64,000 bases of DNA from Paracrocinitomix mangrovi. GTDB lineage: Bacteria; Bacteroidota; Bacteroidia; Flavobacteriales_D; Crocinitomicaceae. Shown here piece by piece: positions 35,707 through 45,601 of the stretch (position 1 is the stretch's first letter; each line of letters begins with the position of its first letter). The notes below the pieces were generated by a model. That model was not told the origin of the DNA. It saw only the letters and a program-made list of their open reading frames with translations, and did not search any database. The stretch covers positions 3,534,001 to 3,598,000 of the forward strand of contig NZ_CP091819.1 of the NCBI RefSeq assembly GCF_019740355.2, in the 5' to 3' direction. A program made the position numbers and the translations under genes.

Positions 35707-36629
35707 ATAATTTTACCTCGTTTTATGAGGTATTGTTGTAAAACAAATTCAACACCTTCTCTAATGTCTGCTTCCATGTAATCAATTTTAAATTGAGAGC
35801 ATTTAAGTTTCAACTCTTTATTGATTTCAGCAACTTGTTTTTGAAATGACTTTTTAATTTCTGAAGGATGAAGTTTTACTTTTTCTCCTGTCTCCAGGTC
35901 AACAAAAGTGGTAGGTCTGTTAGGAAAATCTAATTCAACCTCATGTTTTTTATCTATTACATTGAATAAAAGTACTTCGTGTTTATTGTGTTTCAAGTGT
36001 AAAAAGGCATCTGTTATATCTTCCATTGACTCTTTGCTGAAGAAATCAGAGAATATGATTACCAATGATCTTTTGTGGTTGTTTTCAGCCACATTATGCA
36101 GAATAGATGAAAGAGAAGTTGGTTTATTTAAATTTTCTTTTTGTCCAACCATCAATTGCTCTAATTCATGATAAAGTCTTCTATGATGACTTGATGACGT
36201 TTTAATAGCAGTATCAGTAATGATTTTTTCATCAAAAACTGTTAGCCCAACTCCATCTCTTTGTTTCTTGAAAATTTCTACCAAAGATGCTATCGCATAA
36301 ATACTAAAACCAAGTTTGTTTAAAGGATATTCATTTGATATTTCAGGAAAGTACATGGATGATGAAACATCCAAAATAATACGACATCTCAAGTTGGTTT
36401 CCTCTTCATATCGTTTGACAAAAAGCTTATCTGTTTTGGCAAATAATTTCCAATCAATATGTTTGGTGCTTTCTCCTGTGTTATATAATCTGTGCTCAGC
36501 AAATTCTACAGAAAATCCATGAAATGGAGATCGGTGCATACCTGTAATAAATCCTTCAACAACTTGCTTTGCAACAAATTCCAGATTTCCAAATTTGGCT
36601 AATTCTTGTATGTCTATGTTTCCGTACAC
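35703..36629 (-). CDS. DUF58 (von Willebrand A-like) protein
   Basis: The 308-residue cytosolic protein has the DUF58 signature: FAEHRLYNTGESTKHIDWKL (about 45-64), then KRYEEETNLRCRIILDVSSSM (about 72-92) with the metal-binding DVSSSM. DUF58 proteins usually work with MoxR-type AAA ATPases and the batABD aerotolerance genes. No such ATPase is next to it here. Confidence 0.88.
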   Translation of the reverse strand: MYGNIDIQELAKFGNLEFVAKQVVEGFITGMHRSPFHGFSVEFAEHRLYNTGESTKHIDWKLFAKTDKLFVKRYEEETNLRCRIILDVSSSMYFPEISNEYPLNKLGFSIYAIASLVEIFKKQRDGVGLTVFDEKIITDTAIKTSSSHHRRLYHELEQLMVGQKENLNKPTSLSSILHNVAENNHKRSLVIIFSDFFSKESMEDITDAFLHLKHNKHEVLLFNVIDKKHEVELDFPNRPTTFVDLETGEKVKLHPSEIKKSFQKQVAEINKELKLKCSQFKIDYMEADIREGVEFVLQQYLIKRGKII

Positions 36630-36723
36630 CGGCTTTTTTATTTAGCAACGAAATATAAGGTAAAATAGTGTCAAAACCATTGAAAATAACAAGAAATTAA
36701 AGATTATTAACGGCTGATAATAA

Positions 36724-36756
36724 TTTGGTTTGAGACTTTTAAATTTCGTATTTTTG
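36724..36756 (+). promoter_or_regulatory. Promoter of the gliding-domain protein gene
   Basis: TTTG at 36724-36727, 21 bases, then TATTTTTG at 36749-36756, an exact -7 element. The TTG start lies about 105 bases downstream of the expected transcript start, leaving a fairly long leader. Confidence 0.6.
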
Positions 36757-36867
36757 CACAAAAAAAATCAAATTGAATTTTTTTTAACAGGATGTTTTTG
36801 GATAAAAGGGTCTATTTAAGCCACTATTTTGATTTCATAAACGTCTGACAAATTATTATAACCTAGC

Positions 36868-39420
36868 TTGAAATTGTTAATACGAATTACCTCCCTTTTG
36901 ATCTTTGTGTTGCCTTTTTTGGTAAAGGCTCAGTGTGTACTTAATTTAACACCTAATACCACTCAGAATATTATTTGTGGTGAAAGTGTGGATATTGTTG
37001 CACAAGGTTATACTAATGGTCCTGCTCTTTCTGAAGATTTTAATGCGGGAACTTTGGGAGCAGGTTGGCAATCTTCATCTGCAATTACTTACGCTAATCC
37101 ATGTGGGCCAACGTTAGATGGAACTCCTGGAGCCTGGTTTGGAAACGTTCCTTTTCCGAGAGAAATAAAAACAATAGGTTTTGATGTTTCATGCGGTGGT
37201 GAGGTTTGCTTTGATTTAGATTTTGCAGATGATGATCCATGTGGTGGTTGTAGTGATTGTGAAGATCCTGATTTGGCAACAGAGGGTGTTTATTTTCAAT
37301 ATTCAATTAATGGTGGGGCCAACTGGGTAACGATATTTTATTTTGAGCCTAACAATACCGGAACAGGTCCATATTACTCTTGGGCTAATTACTGCTTCAC
37401 TATTCCTCCGGGTGCCCAAACTACAAACACTATGTTTCAATGGTCGCAAATTCAAGCTTCAGCAGCAGTTAATGATCATTGGGGAATAGACAATGTTACT
37501 ATTCAGCCATATAATTGTGGAGGAGGTTACTATTATACCTGGAATGGTGTTGTTGGAGATCAGGATACAACAGTGGTTCCAAATGTTACTACTGATTATG
37601 AAGTGTTGTATACTAATGGTTTTGATGATACTTGTGGTACAGTTTTAACTGTCAATGTAACTCCATGGAGTGTTTATGCTGGAGCTTTAAGCACTAACTT
37701 AAACTGTGGAGATTGTACTACGCTATTAGTAGACATAATAAATAATCCAACCTTCACTAATCCCAATTTAGTTTACAGTTGGACACCAACAACAGATTTA
37801 TCGGATCCTTCATTGCAAACACCAGATGCTTGTCCATCTGTTACAACTACATATACCGGAACAATAGTTGAGACTAATTCTGGATGTACTGGAACTTATC
37901 CTGTTACCATTAATGTTACTCCTGCGGATCCCGGTTTTTATTATAGTGCATATGATTATTGTGGAGATGCTGCCTCCTTTTTACCAACCATAACTGGAGA
38001 TTTGGGTGGAACATTTTCAGCAGTACCTGTTGGACTGTCCTTAGATGTAAATACAGGTGAGATAGACCCTGCTAATTCAGTTGCCGGCGTATATGATGTG
38101 ACTTATCAAACCCCAAATCCCAACTGTATTTTGGATTCTACTGTCACTGTAACCATTAATCCCTTGCCTCCGGTTGATGCGGGTGTTGATCAAACTGTTT
38201 GTGACGGAACGGCGGTGTTGTTAACAGCAAGTGGTGCAGATAGTTATTCTTGGGATAATGGGGTTGTAGATGGACAATCATTTACACCTGCTAATACAAT
38301 TACTTATACGGTAACAGGTACAGATTTAAACGGTTGTGTAAATACTGATCAAGTTGATGTTGTTGTTGTACCTGTAGATGACCCAACTTTTGAGTATCCT
38401 GATGGTTATAGTTATTGCCTGGACGATACTCCTTCAACACCCTCTATATTAGGTATAACAGGTGGGGTGTTCAGTTATCAATCTATACCTGCTGGAAGTA
38501 ATCTAGATTTAGATGTTAATACAGGTGTTTTTGATCCTTCTAACTCAGATGTGGGAACCTATGAAATACAGTATTCTACTGCAGGGAATAGCATGTGTCC
38601 TGATTCTACTGTTTTAACTGTTGTTGTTAATCCAAATCCTGATGCCAATTTTGTTGCATTAAATACCATGGGTTGTGAGCCTGTTACAGTTTCATTTACA
38701 TCAAATGCTGCCACCATTAATTCGTGTTTATGGGATTTTGGAGATGGTCAAACGGCTAGCTTGTGTGGAGATGTTAGTAATATTTATCAGGCCGGACTAT
38801 TTGATGTGACCTTGACCGTAACTACACCTGAAGGGTGTCAATCTCAAGAAACTTACCTTGAATTTGTTGACATAACAGATCAACCTGTTGCTAACTTTTA
38901 CCCTTCACTTTCTACAACAAGTATTGAATTTACCGAGGTTGAATTCACAAATACCAGTTCGGGAGCAGATTTGTATTGGTGGAGTTTTGGAGATGGAAGT
39001 GATTTAGATTCTTCAATCAATCCGGTGCATTTGTTTCCGGAAGTGGCGGATATATATGAGGTTTGGTTAACAGCATATTCTGCTAATATGTTATGTGTAG
39101 ACTCGTTAAATACTGAAATCAATATACTTGATGCTGTTACCTTTTACGTGCCGAATGTCTTTACACCAAATGGAGATAGTCATAACAATATATTTCAGCC
39201 AATGTTTTTCTCAGGTTTTGATGAAACGGATTATCACATGAGTATCTACAATAGATGGGGGGAATTATTGTTTGAATCATACGATTATACAGCCGGATGG
39301 GATGGAACTTATGACGGATCTTTGGTAGAAATGGGAGTGTACATTTGGCGAATTGAGTTTGGTGAAGAGTTGAATGATATCAGACATATAGAATTTGGTC
39401 ATGTAACCGTGTTGAAGTAG
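36868..39420 (+). CDS. T9SS type B secreted protein with PKD domains
   Basis: An 850-residue protein starting at TTG; a TAA lies in frame three codons upstream and no ATG follows before the signal peptide MKLLIRITSLLIFVLPFLVK, so TTG is the only sensible start. Residues about 55-215 resemble a reelin-type domain with a Cys-rich insert (CGGCSDCEDPD). Ig-like/PKD units follow (about 265-740, including CLWDFGDGQ and YWWSFGDGS). The last 90 residues, from FYVPNVFTPNGDSHNNIFQP, form a gliding-motility-associated (type B) sorting domain. It is probably surface-located and adhesive. Confidence 0.9.
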   Translation: MKLLIRITSLLIFVLPFLVKAQCVLNLTPNTTQNIICGESVDIVAQGYTNGPALSEDFNAGTLGAGWQSSSAITYANPCGPTLDGTPGAWFGNVPFPREIKTIGFDVSCGGEVCFDLDFADDDPCGGCSDCEDPDLATEGVYFQYSINGGANWVTIFYFEPNNTGTGPYYSWANYCFTIPPGAQTTNTMFQWSQIQASAAVNDHWGIDNVTIQPYNCGGGYYYTWNGVVGDQDTTVVPNVTTDYEVLYTNGFDDTCGTVLTVNVTPWSVYAGALSTNLNCGDCTTLLVDIINNPTFTNPNLVYSWTPTTDLSDPSLQTPDACPSVTTTYTGTIVETNSGCTGTYPVTINVTPADPGFYYSAYDYCGDAASFLPTITGDLGGTFSAVPVGLSLDVNTGEIDPANSVAGVYDVTYQTPNPNCILDSTVTVTINPLPPVDAGVDQTVCDGTAVLLTASGADSYSWDNGVVDGQSFTPANTITYTVTGTDLNGCVNTDQVDVVVVPVDDPTFEYPDGYSYCLDDTPSTPSILGITGGVFSYQSIPAGSNLDLDVNTGVFDPSNSDVGTYEIQYSTAGNSMCPDSTVLTVVVNPNPDANFVALNTMGCEPVTVSFTSNAATINSCLWDFGDGQTASLCGDVSNIYQAGLFDVTLTVTTPEGCQSQETYLEFVDITDQPVANFYPSLSTTSIEFTEVEFTNTSSGADLYWWSFGDGSDLDSSINPVHLFPEVADIYEVWLTAYSANMLCVDSLNTEINILDAVTFYVPNVFTPNGDSHNNIFQPMFFSGFDETDYHMSIYNRWGELLFESYDYTAGWDGTYDGSLVEMGVYIWRIEFGEELNDIRHIEFGHVTVLK

Positions 39421-39455
39421 ACCTTATTTTCTTTTTTTCTATCTTCAACAATAAT

Positions 39456-39836
39456 ATGTCTTCAAAATCGACTTCAGAAAAAAGAGTTTGCCAACAATGT
39501 GGAGATGAGTTGTTTGGGCGCAGAGATAAGAAATTCTGTTCTGATTATTGTCGATCTACTGCACATAACGAAGAGAATAGAGACTATTCAAATTACATGA
39601 GAAAAGTCAACAATATTCTTCGCAAAAACAGAAGAATTCTCGCAAAATTAAATCCAAATGGTAAGGCTAAGGTTGCGGCATCCGTCTTAATGGAAGAAGG
39701 GTATAACTTTGCTTACTTTACAAATATTTATGAAACCAAGAAGGGCGGGAAATACTACTTTTGTTATGATCAGGGATACATCAAGTTAGATGATGATATG
39801 TATGCTTTGGTTGTGCGTGAATCGTATGTGAAATGA
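39456..39836 (+). CDS. Zinc-ribbon hypothetical protein
   Basis: A 126-residue protein whose N-terminal region has CQQCGDELFGRRDKKFCSDY followed by CR, a four-Cys zinc-binding pattern (Cys pairs about 13-16 and 30-34). The remaining part is basic and helical, then strand-rich. DNA or RNA binding is possible. It overlaps yidD by four bases (ATGA), so the two are co-translated. Confidence 0.7.
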   Translation: MSSKSTSEKRVCQQCGDELFGRRDKKFCSDYCRSTAHNEENRDYSNYMRKVNNILRKNRRILAKLNPNGKAKVAASVLMEEGYNFAYFTNIYETKKGGKYYFCYDQGYIKLDDDMYALVVRESYVK

Positions 39837-40102
39837 GAAAAGTAATCAACGCAATTTTTATATTTCCGGTAAAGATTTATCAATACCTGATATCCCCAAT
39901 TTTACCAGCTTCTTGTAGATATAATCCTACATGTAGCAATTACATGATACATGCTATTAAAGAATGGGGTCCCCTCAAAGGTGGTTGGCTAGGAATCAAG
40001 CGAATTTCTTCTTGTCATCCCTGGGGAGGTCAAGGCTATGATCCAGTTCCGGAAAACCCCAAAAGACATCATCACCATGATCATCCCGTTAAAGAGAATT
40101 AA
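39833..40102 (+). CDS. yidD: Membrane protein insertion efficiency factor YidD
   Basis: The 89-residue protein shows the YidD signature: YQYLISPILPASCRYNPTCS (about 17-36), then AIKEWGPLKGGWLGIKRISS and CHPWGGQGYDPVP. It sits at the inner membrane and aids YidC-dependent insertion. A His-rich tail (RHHHHDHP) closes it. It is usually next to rnpA or yidC; here it follows a zinc-ribbon gene instead. Confidence 0.93.
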   Translation: MRKVINAIFIFPVKIYQYLISPILPASCRYNPTCSNYMIHAIKEWGPLKGGWLGIKRISSCHPWGGQGYDPVPENPKRHHHHDHPVKEN

Positions 40103-40537
40103 TTAAAAGTTAGGATAAAACTCTGCAAGTGCTTTACCTTCTGCTTTTGATTTTGGTGAAAATGAAACCCAACTTTTTCCTTCTCTAATCTGCAATGTTT
40201 TTTTACCCAAAAAGCCTTTAATCTTCTTAGATGTTGCTTCACTTAAATCAAAAATGTATTTCGCATCTTGATTCAATATCTCCTTCATTTGGTTTTCTAA
40301 ATCGGATAATTTCTCAGTGTTATTTATGAGTGTTTTTAAACCTTGAGGAATAGTTTGTCCTTCAAAAAATGAATGATTCTTAATGGTGTCAAAAATCACA
40401 AATACACCAACTGTTTTTGTTGGAACTATAAAGAAATAGTTCGGTGTGCAAACAATGCAACTGTGAATTTGTTTCATTGGCATTTTCGAATTCATTGCCA
40501 ATGCATCTGTAATCAAAAGGCATTCGTGATTATTCAT
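40103..40537 (-). CDS. Hypothetical protein
   Basis: A 144-residue soluble protein that I do not recognise. It opens with MNNHECLLITDALAMNSKMP and holds a CIVC pair (about 27-30). Its stop abuts that of yidD with no gap. No motif tells its function. Confidence 0.5.
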   Translation of the reverse strand: MNNHECLLITDALAMNSKMPMKQIHSCIVCTPNYFFIVPTKTVGVFVIFDTIKNHSFFEGQTIPQGLKTLINNTEKLSDLENQMKEILNQDAKYIFDLSEATSKKIKGFLGKKTLQIREGKSWVSFSPKSKAEGKALAEFYPNF

Positions 40538-40622
40538 GGATTTTAATTTTGTTGAAGATAAAAAAAATAGGTCTCAACATTAGTGAGACCTACATTTTTG
40601 TTATTAAACCCTAATATAAAAA

Positions 40623-41072
40623 TTAGATTCTTGCAATTTTCTTTTTCTCTTGTTTTACAAAAGTGTCAACTGTAACGTATTCTTCAGTTTGATTCTTCTT
40701 CAAGAATGTTTCTTTGCTTGCCCAATCAATTTTATAAAGACAGAAATCATCTCTATGGCACCCTTGTGCATAAGTGATGGTTCCGTAAATTAGTTGATTA
40801 GAAGAAAGCTCTTCATCCATGTATTGAGAGAAGCCTGAAGGGCAACGAGAGAATCTTGATTCTTCATCATATTCAACCAGCTTGTTTAAGTCGCTAAATA
40901 CATTTTCTCTCATAAATTTCCAAACGTCACTGCTGCTTACAATTTCTTCGTTGTCATCTCCATTGTTAATAATGATTGTTTTCTCAGTTGACTTGTCATT
41001 GTCATTACCAACAAAAGAGCTAAATATCAAAAGAACACTGGCAACAAAACCTAATGCGATATACTTTTTCAT
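40623..41072 (-). CDS. Hypothetical exported protein
   Basis: A 149-residue protein with a signal-like N terminus (MKKYIALGFVASVLLIFSSF). The mature part has three Cys residues and a charged end (KQEKKKIARI). It begins 10 bases behind the DUF2306 gene, so the two share a transcript. Family unknown. Confidence 0.55.
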   Translation of the reverse strand: MKKYIALGFVASVLLIFSSFVGNDNDKSTEKTIIINNGDDNEEIVSSSDVWKFMRENVFSDLNKLVEYDEESRFSRCPSGFSQYMDEELSSNQLIYGTITYAQGCHRDDFCLYKIDWASKETFLKKNQTEEYVTVDTFVKQEKKKIARI

Positions 41073-41082
41073 AATTCGTGTT

Positions 41083-41748
41083 TTAGTTTTTTTGGGCTTT
41101 CACTTTCCCTAAATTTTTTCTTATCAATATTTCTGCCACAATAAGATTGATTATCCAGCTCAACCATGCAGTGGCAACAGTTATAATATAAGTCTGTTCT
41201 TCATGGCTTGATCCCAAGTAGTATCCTACAAAAGGTTCAGACATTAGCGGAACCAATAGTCTAAGTGTTACCGCTGCAAAAGAGAGTGCATAGCTTCGGT
41301 ACATCCATTTTTGATGTCCAATCAAATCTTTCTTTTTAACCGTAATTACTGCCATAAGTGTTGTAAAAAACCACAATACACTCATGATAATAAAGGCGTA
41401 AGTTGAAAGAATTCCTCCTTCTGCGTAATATGCCATTATCAAGCCAGTTGGAGCTGCAATAATTAAAATACCGTAAGCGTAAATTTTGCCAATTAAACGG
41501 TGCAGCTTCATCTGTTTGTTCCTGAACGCTTTCAAGAACTGAAACGGACCAATCAAGATTACTATCATTCCGGAGGTGACATGCAGGTAAAAAGTGGGTC
41601 TCCAAACTGTATCGAAAATGAGATCCTGTTTTACCAGCAAAAAATTCAAATCCGGTTGAAACGTCAAATACTTGGCCGTGATGGTAAACAAAAAGACCGC
41701 TAAAAGCGTCATCACAGTCCAGGGTATATATTTTAACGCCTTGACCAT
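41083..41748 (-). CDS. DUF2306 membrane protein
   Basis: A 221-residue protein with about six membrane spans and the DUF2306 pattern: FYLHVTSGMIVILIGPFQFL (about 53-72), KLHRLIGKIYAYGIL (about 81-95) and GHQKWMYRSYALSFAAVTLR (about 144-163). The conserved His residues suggest haem or metal ligation, as in cytochrome b561-type folds. Function is not established. Confidence 0.85.
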   Translation of the reverse strand: MVKALKYIPWTVMTLLAVFLFTITAKYLTFQPDLNFLLVKQDLIFDTVWRPTFYLHVTSGMIVILIGPFQFLKAFRNKQMKLHRLIGKIYAYGILIIAAPTGLIMAYYAEGGILSTYAFIIMSVLWFFTTLMAVITVKKKDLIGHQKWMYRSYALSFAAVTLRLLVPLMSEPFVGYYLGSSHEEQTYIITVATAWLSWIINLIVAEILIRKNLGKVKAQKN

Positions 41749-41860
41749 CTGTTTCTTAATACAATAAACGACAAAAAACGTTCATATAAAAATTATTAAT
41801 CAATTTTAACTTTTCTGTCATTCTGCAATTCAATAATACAACAAGCTAAAAATAGTAACA

Positions 41861-41893
41861 AAAAATCCCGAAAGAAATTCTCCCGGGATTTTT
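41861..41893 (-). terminator. Terminator of dsbD
   Basis: Ten-base perfect stem AAAAATCCCG/CGGGATTTTT with a 13-base loop, 28 bases beyond the dsbD stop on the minus strand. Confidence 0.85.
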
Positions 41894-41920
41894 AAATGTA
41901 TGTGTTAAAAGATTATTTGA

Positions 41921-44443
41921 TTATTTCAATGGGATATCGCTTTTCAATTCTTCACCGCCTTCCAAAGAAAAATCTCTCTCTCTTCCAAATATTTTTGGTG
42001 CTAAAGTGTCTTCATAAACTTTGCCGTACTTCACTTTAATATCTCCTCTTAGTTCAAATTGATCTCTACCAGATTTTAACCAAATTTTAAACTTATCTGG
42101 AGAACCGTGTGTTCTGTATGACGCATCAGAATTGATCATTCCTCCATTCTGATCTAGAATTACGTATTGAGGTTGACTATTCTTCTTAAATACTTGCGAC
42201 TGGAAATCAGCCCATTTGTCACCATAAGTTTCAAGTTTTCTTCCTGAGAATGGAGAAGTTTCTGCGACAGGTAAAGGTTCACGATCATCAACATAAAGAG
42301 ATGCAATTACAAAATCTTTATCCATTAATTCATGAACTTTTTCATCTGACCATACATTGTTTTCCATTTTTCTGCAATTCACACAATTTTCACCAGTGAA
42401 GTCAATCATTATTGGTTTTCCGGTTTCTTCAGAATATTTTTCAGCATCCTCAAAATCATGGAATACAACTAAATTATGCTCATAACTTGCTCCATCAGGT
42501 AATGGTGGTGCTGAGCCATGAATACCATAAGGAATTTCACTGTAATGTTCAGGAGGTAATAGAGCTGAGAAATACTTTACAGGCGCACCCCACATTCCGG
42601 GAAGTAAATACAAACTGAATATAATTGCAACAATTCCTGTTACCGCTCTAAATGTTCCAATTCCTTCTGTAGGAGTATCGTGTTTAGTTCTGAAGATTCC
42701 AAAAAGATAGAGTCCCATTACTAAGAATATTCCTACCCAGATAGCGATAAATAATTCTCTTTCCAAAAGGTGTGCATCCCAATAAATATCTGCAACAGAT
42801 AAGAATTTGAATGCTAATGCTAATTCAAGCAATCCTAAAACTACTTTAACGTTATTTAGCCATCCTCCTGATTTTGGAAGTGAATTTAACCAGCCAGGGA
42901 AGATTGCAAAAAGAGCAAATGGAAGTCCAAGAGCAACACCAAAACCAGCCATTCCAACTGTTAAGTTCCAAGCTCCACCTGATGCTGAAGAAGCACTAGC
43001 TAGCAAACCTCCTAATATTGGTCCCGTACAAGAGAAAGATACCAAAGCCAATGTTAGCGCCATAAAGAAGATACCAATAATCCCTCCTAAATTTGATTTT
43101 TTATCAGCACTGTTGGTAAGTTTACTTGGCATTGTTATTTCAAAAGCACCAAGGAATGAAATAGCAAACAATGTTAGCATTGCAAAAAAGAACAAATTAA
43201 GAGGTCCGTGAGTTCCAATTCCATTTAATATACTTGGGTCTAATTTGTCAATGAGGTGAAATGGTAGACTGAGTAATACGTAAATCAGAAAAATGAACGT
43301 TCCGTACATTATACCTCTGAATAAACCTTTTTTTCTGTCTTCAGATCCTTTGGTGAAAAATGATACTGTCATTGGTATCATAGGGAATACACAAGGGGTT
43401 AAAAGAGCTAATAATCCTCCTCCAAATGCTAAAAAGAATATTCCCCAGTAAGATCTTCCAGTTACACCATCTGAATTTTCAGAATAAAATGCTTCCGCAA
43501 GAGGAATTTCAAGTTCGGTAGGTAATGATTGAAAAATGTTTCCGTTGGTGTCTATTGCAGCAAAATTTATAGATACGTTTACTATTTGGGCGGAATCTTT
43601 AGGATCAATTTTGATTTTTTGCGTGAAAGATCCTCTGTCAAACACATTTACCAAAACTTTGCTCAGTCCAAAAATGCTTGAATCTTTGAATTCTGGAGTT
43701 GAAATGTCTCCAACTTTTTCGAACTCCCCTTTAATATCAATATTCAATGGGTTTGAGCTTTTGTCACCCATTAAAAAGTACTCAACACCATTGATAATAG
43801 GAGTTACCACGATTTCATAATCCGTTTTATTTGAGTAAGTCGCAAAAGCTTGAAATCCTATGGGAGATTTTAATAAGGCTTCGTTTCCTTCTTCTTCGAC
43901 ATCCGCTCCTTCTTCAGTATCATTTTCACCAGTATCACCAGTTTCCTCTTCAGTGGTGCCCGAATTATTGCCAGATGCGCCTTTGATTTTAAATTCATGA
44001 TCTCTCCATTGTGGTGCAAAACAAGCTGTTTTACACGCCATGAAGCTATACTCCATTTTAATAGTGAAGTCTTCTTTTGATTTTATTTTAATGCGTTGTT
44101 TGAATTTTGCTTTTTCTCCGGGAAAATATTTCTCAGGATATCCATCAGACTCATGTTCTTCAGCTCCGTATTCTTTGGTAGAACCTACTAACTCAAACTT
44201 ATCACTCTTTTCAAAATCAAATGAAGTAGGAAATGCGACGGCTCCGTCCGGTTGAACTTGTGAGTAGATGTGCCAGTGATCTTTTTGATCAACGGTCATG
44301 TTTAAAATGGCTTCATCTCCTTCATAAGTAACTGAAAAATGCCAGGTGATTACCTCGTCAATAGAGTCGGGCATATCGTCCTGTGCTTTTACAAATTGGG
44401 GGATAAGTGCGATCGCAAGAAATAAGAACAAGTTTTTGAACAT
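41921..44443 (-). CDS. dsbD: Thiol:disulfide interchange protein DsbD
   Basis: DsbD moves reducing power from cytosolic thioredoxin to the periplasm. The 840-residue protein has a signal peptide (1-20), a DsbD N-terminal domain (about 30-155, FMACKTACFAPQW with its Cys pair), an acidic linker (about 160-190), an eight-span CcdA-type core (about 330-615, including TPCVFPMIPMT and SFSCTGPILGG Cys sites) and a C-terminal thioredoxin domain with CVNC (about 687). On the minus strand TAATTTTG (44474-44467) could be its -7 element. Confidence 0.92.
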   Translation of the reverse strand: MFKNLFLFLAIALIPQFVKAQDDMPDSIDEVITWHFSVTYEGDEAILNMTVDQKDHWHIYSQVQPDGAVAFPTSFDFEKSDKFELVGSTKEYGAEEHESDGYPEKYFPGEKAKFKQRIKIKSKEDFTIKMEYSFMACKTACFAPQWRDHEFKIKGASGNNSGTTEEETGDTGENDTEEGADVEEEGNEALLKSPIGFQAFATYSNKTDYEIVVTPIINGVEYFLMGDKSSNPLNIDIKGEFEKVGDISTPEFKDSSIFGLSKVLVNVFDRGSFTQKIKIDPKDSAQIVNVSINFAAIDTNGNIFQSLPTELEIPLAEAFYSENSDGVTGRSYWGIFFLAFGGGLLALLTPCVFPMIPMTVSFFTKGSEDRKKGLFRGIMYGTFIFLIYVLLSLPFHLIDKLDPSILNGIGTHGPLNLFFFAMLTLFAISFLGAFEITMPSKLTNSADKKSNLGGIIGIFFMALTLALVSFSCTGPILGGLLASASSASGGAWNLTVGMAGFGVALGLPFALFAIFPGWLNSLPKSGGWLNNVKVVLGLLELALAFKFLSVADIYWDAHLLERELFIAIWVGIFLVMGLYLFGIFRTKHDTPTEGIGTFRAVTGIVAIIFSLYLLPGMWGAPVKYFSALLPPEHYSEIPYGIHGSAPPLPDGASYEHNLVVFHDFEDAEKYSEETGKPIMIDFTGENCVNCRKMENNVWSDEKVHELMDKDFVIASLYVDDREPLPVAETSPFSGRKLETYGDKWADFQSQVFKKNSQPQYVILDQNGGMINSDASYRTHGSPDKFKIWLKSGRDQFELRGDIKVKYGKVYEDTLAPKIFGRERDFSLEGGEELKSDIPLK

Positions 44444-44533
44444 GGTACTAAATAATTTGTGTGTACCAAAATTACGAGAAAAGTCGATTTAAGTTGTTTT
44501 GAATTGTATTTTATTATTGGATTTCTAAAAACT

Positions 44534-44560
44534 AAAAAAGCGGCACATGGCCGCTTTTTT
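44534..44560 (-). terminator. Terminator of the 44580 gene
   Basis: Perfect 11-base stem (A-run plus GCGGC against GCCGC plus T-run) with loop ACATG, between two minus-strand genes. Confidence 0.85.
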
Positions 44561-44579
44561 TAACAATTTTTTAAGTTGA

Positions 44580-44864
44580 TTATACAAATCTTATATCAAC
44601 TATCCTTGAAATGGGAATCCAAACACCTCCTTTAAGGCATATAAACTTGTTTCCAGTAGCCCAAATTGTAGTTTGAACTGCTTTTAATCCACTATCCGAA
44701 TAAAATTCAATGTGAAATTTTACTTTACCAAGATTCCCTAAATGTGTCGCTTGCTCTAATTTCGCTCTAAGTTTTGGATCCTGGTCGAATGGTACGGTAT
44801 TTTTAAAGGATAATTCAGGTATCGATTCCTTTTCAACTCTTACTGGTGTTAGCATTTCTTGCAT
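44580..44864 (-). CDS. Small hypothetical protein
   Basis: A 94-residue soluble protein, strand-rich in its second half (KVKFHIEFYSDSG...VWIPISRIVDIRF), suggesting a small barrel or Sm-like fold. I cannot name the family. It is followed by its own terminator, which supports it as a real single-gene unit. Confidence 0.6.
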   Translation of the reverse strand: MQEMLTPVRVEKESIPELSFKNTVPFDQDPKLRAKLEQATHLGNLGKVKFHIEFYSDSGLKAVQTTIWATGNKFICLKGGVWIPISRIVDIRFV

Positions 44865-44988
44865 AAAATTTTGAGTTTAATAAAAGAAATTGTCCCTCGG
44901 ATTTTAAACTCGCCGGGTAAATTCTTAAGGTTTTAGAATCAACAATTTAATGAATTGAAATGAATTAAACAAATTTTTTAGGACACAA

Positions 44989-45017
44989 AAAAGCCCAGCA
45001 CGAACATGCTGGGCTTC
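44989..45017 (-). terminator. Terminator of the 45041 gene
   Basis: Perfect ten-base stem AAGCCCAGCA/TGCTGGGCTT with loop CGAACA and a T-run on the minus strand, 23 bases beyond the stop. Confidence 0.85.
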
Positions 45018-45040
45018 CAAATATTTTAATTTAGGATAGT

Positions 45041-45412
45041 TTATTTTTCAATATAAGTTTGCATAAACTCTTCTCTTGGAACATCTGTTCCGTCTACGCT
45101 AACAGTCTGAACTTGCAATGATGCAAGGTATCTGTGAATTACTTTTCTTGACATAGCATCATCCTGAATCAAAGTAATTGTAACATTGTGTTGTCCGTTG
45201 TCTGCTACTGCGTCAATAGTAAAGTAGTCAGTATAGTATCCTGCGTTGTCGTTAATTGATGATTCAGAAATTGTTTCATCAAAATTAAAGTGAAACACTG
45301 TAGTAGTATTCTTATCATAGTTGGCCATGTCCTCAGTAAAAGTAACTGGTGACTGAGCAAATGTGAATGCTCCCAACATCAATCCAAACGCTAATCCTAA
45401 AATCTTTTTCAT
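45041..45412 (-). CDS. Small secreted hypothetical protein
   Basis: The 123-residue protein has a signal peptide (MKKILGLAFGLMLGAFTFAQ) and a mature part of about 103 residues without Cys. Family unknown. It is a single-gene unit with its own terminator; export to the periplasm is expected. Confidence 0.65.
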   Translation of the reverse strand: MKKILGLAFGLMLGAFTFAQSPVTFTEDMANYDKNTTTVFHFNFDETISESSINDNAGYYTDYFTIDAVADNGQHNVTITLIQDDAMSRKVIHRYLASLQVQTVSVDGTDVPREEFMQTYIEK

Positions 45413-45601
45413 TATAAATTGTTTTAAGTTCTTAAGCCCGTCGAAGCTTAGTTTTTTCTTATTCTATAGGCCTCAGAGGGGTTTAGTTCTCTAAATGTCC
45501 AACCTTTAGACGCAAAATGGATGCCAAAGGTTGACCGAAGATATGAAATTTATTTTTTCATACTCCATCAAATTTCATAAATCCTTGCTATTATTGATGT
45601 T

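Noticed and set aside
42807-43211. Open frame opposite dsbD
   Set aside because: It is antisense to conserved membrane spans of dsbD and has no family features of its own.
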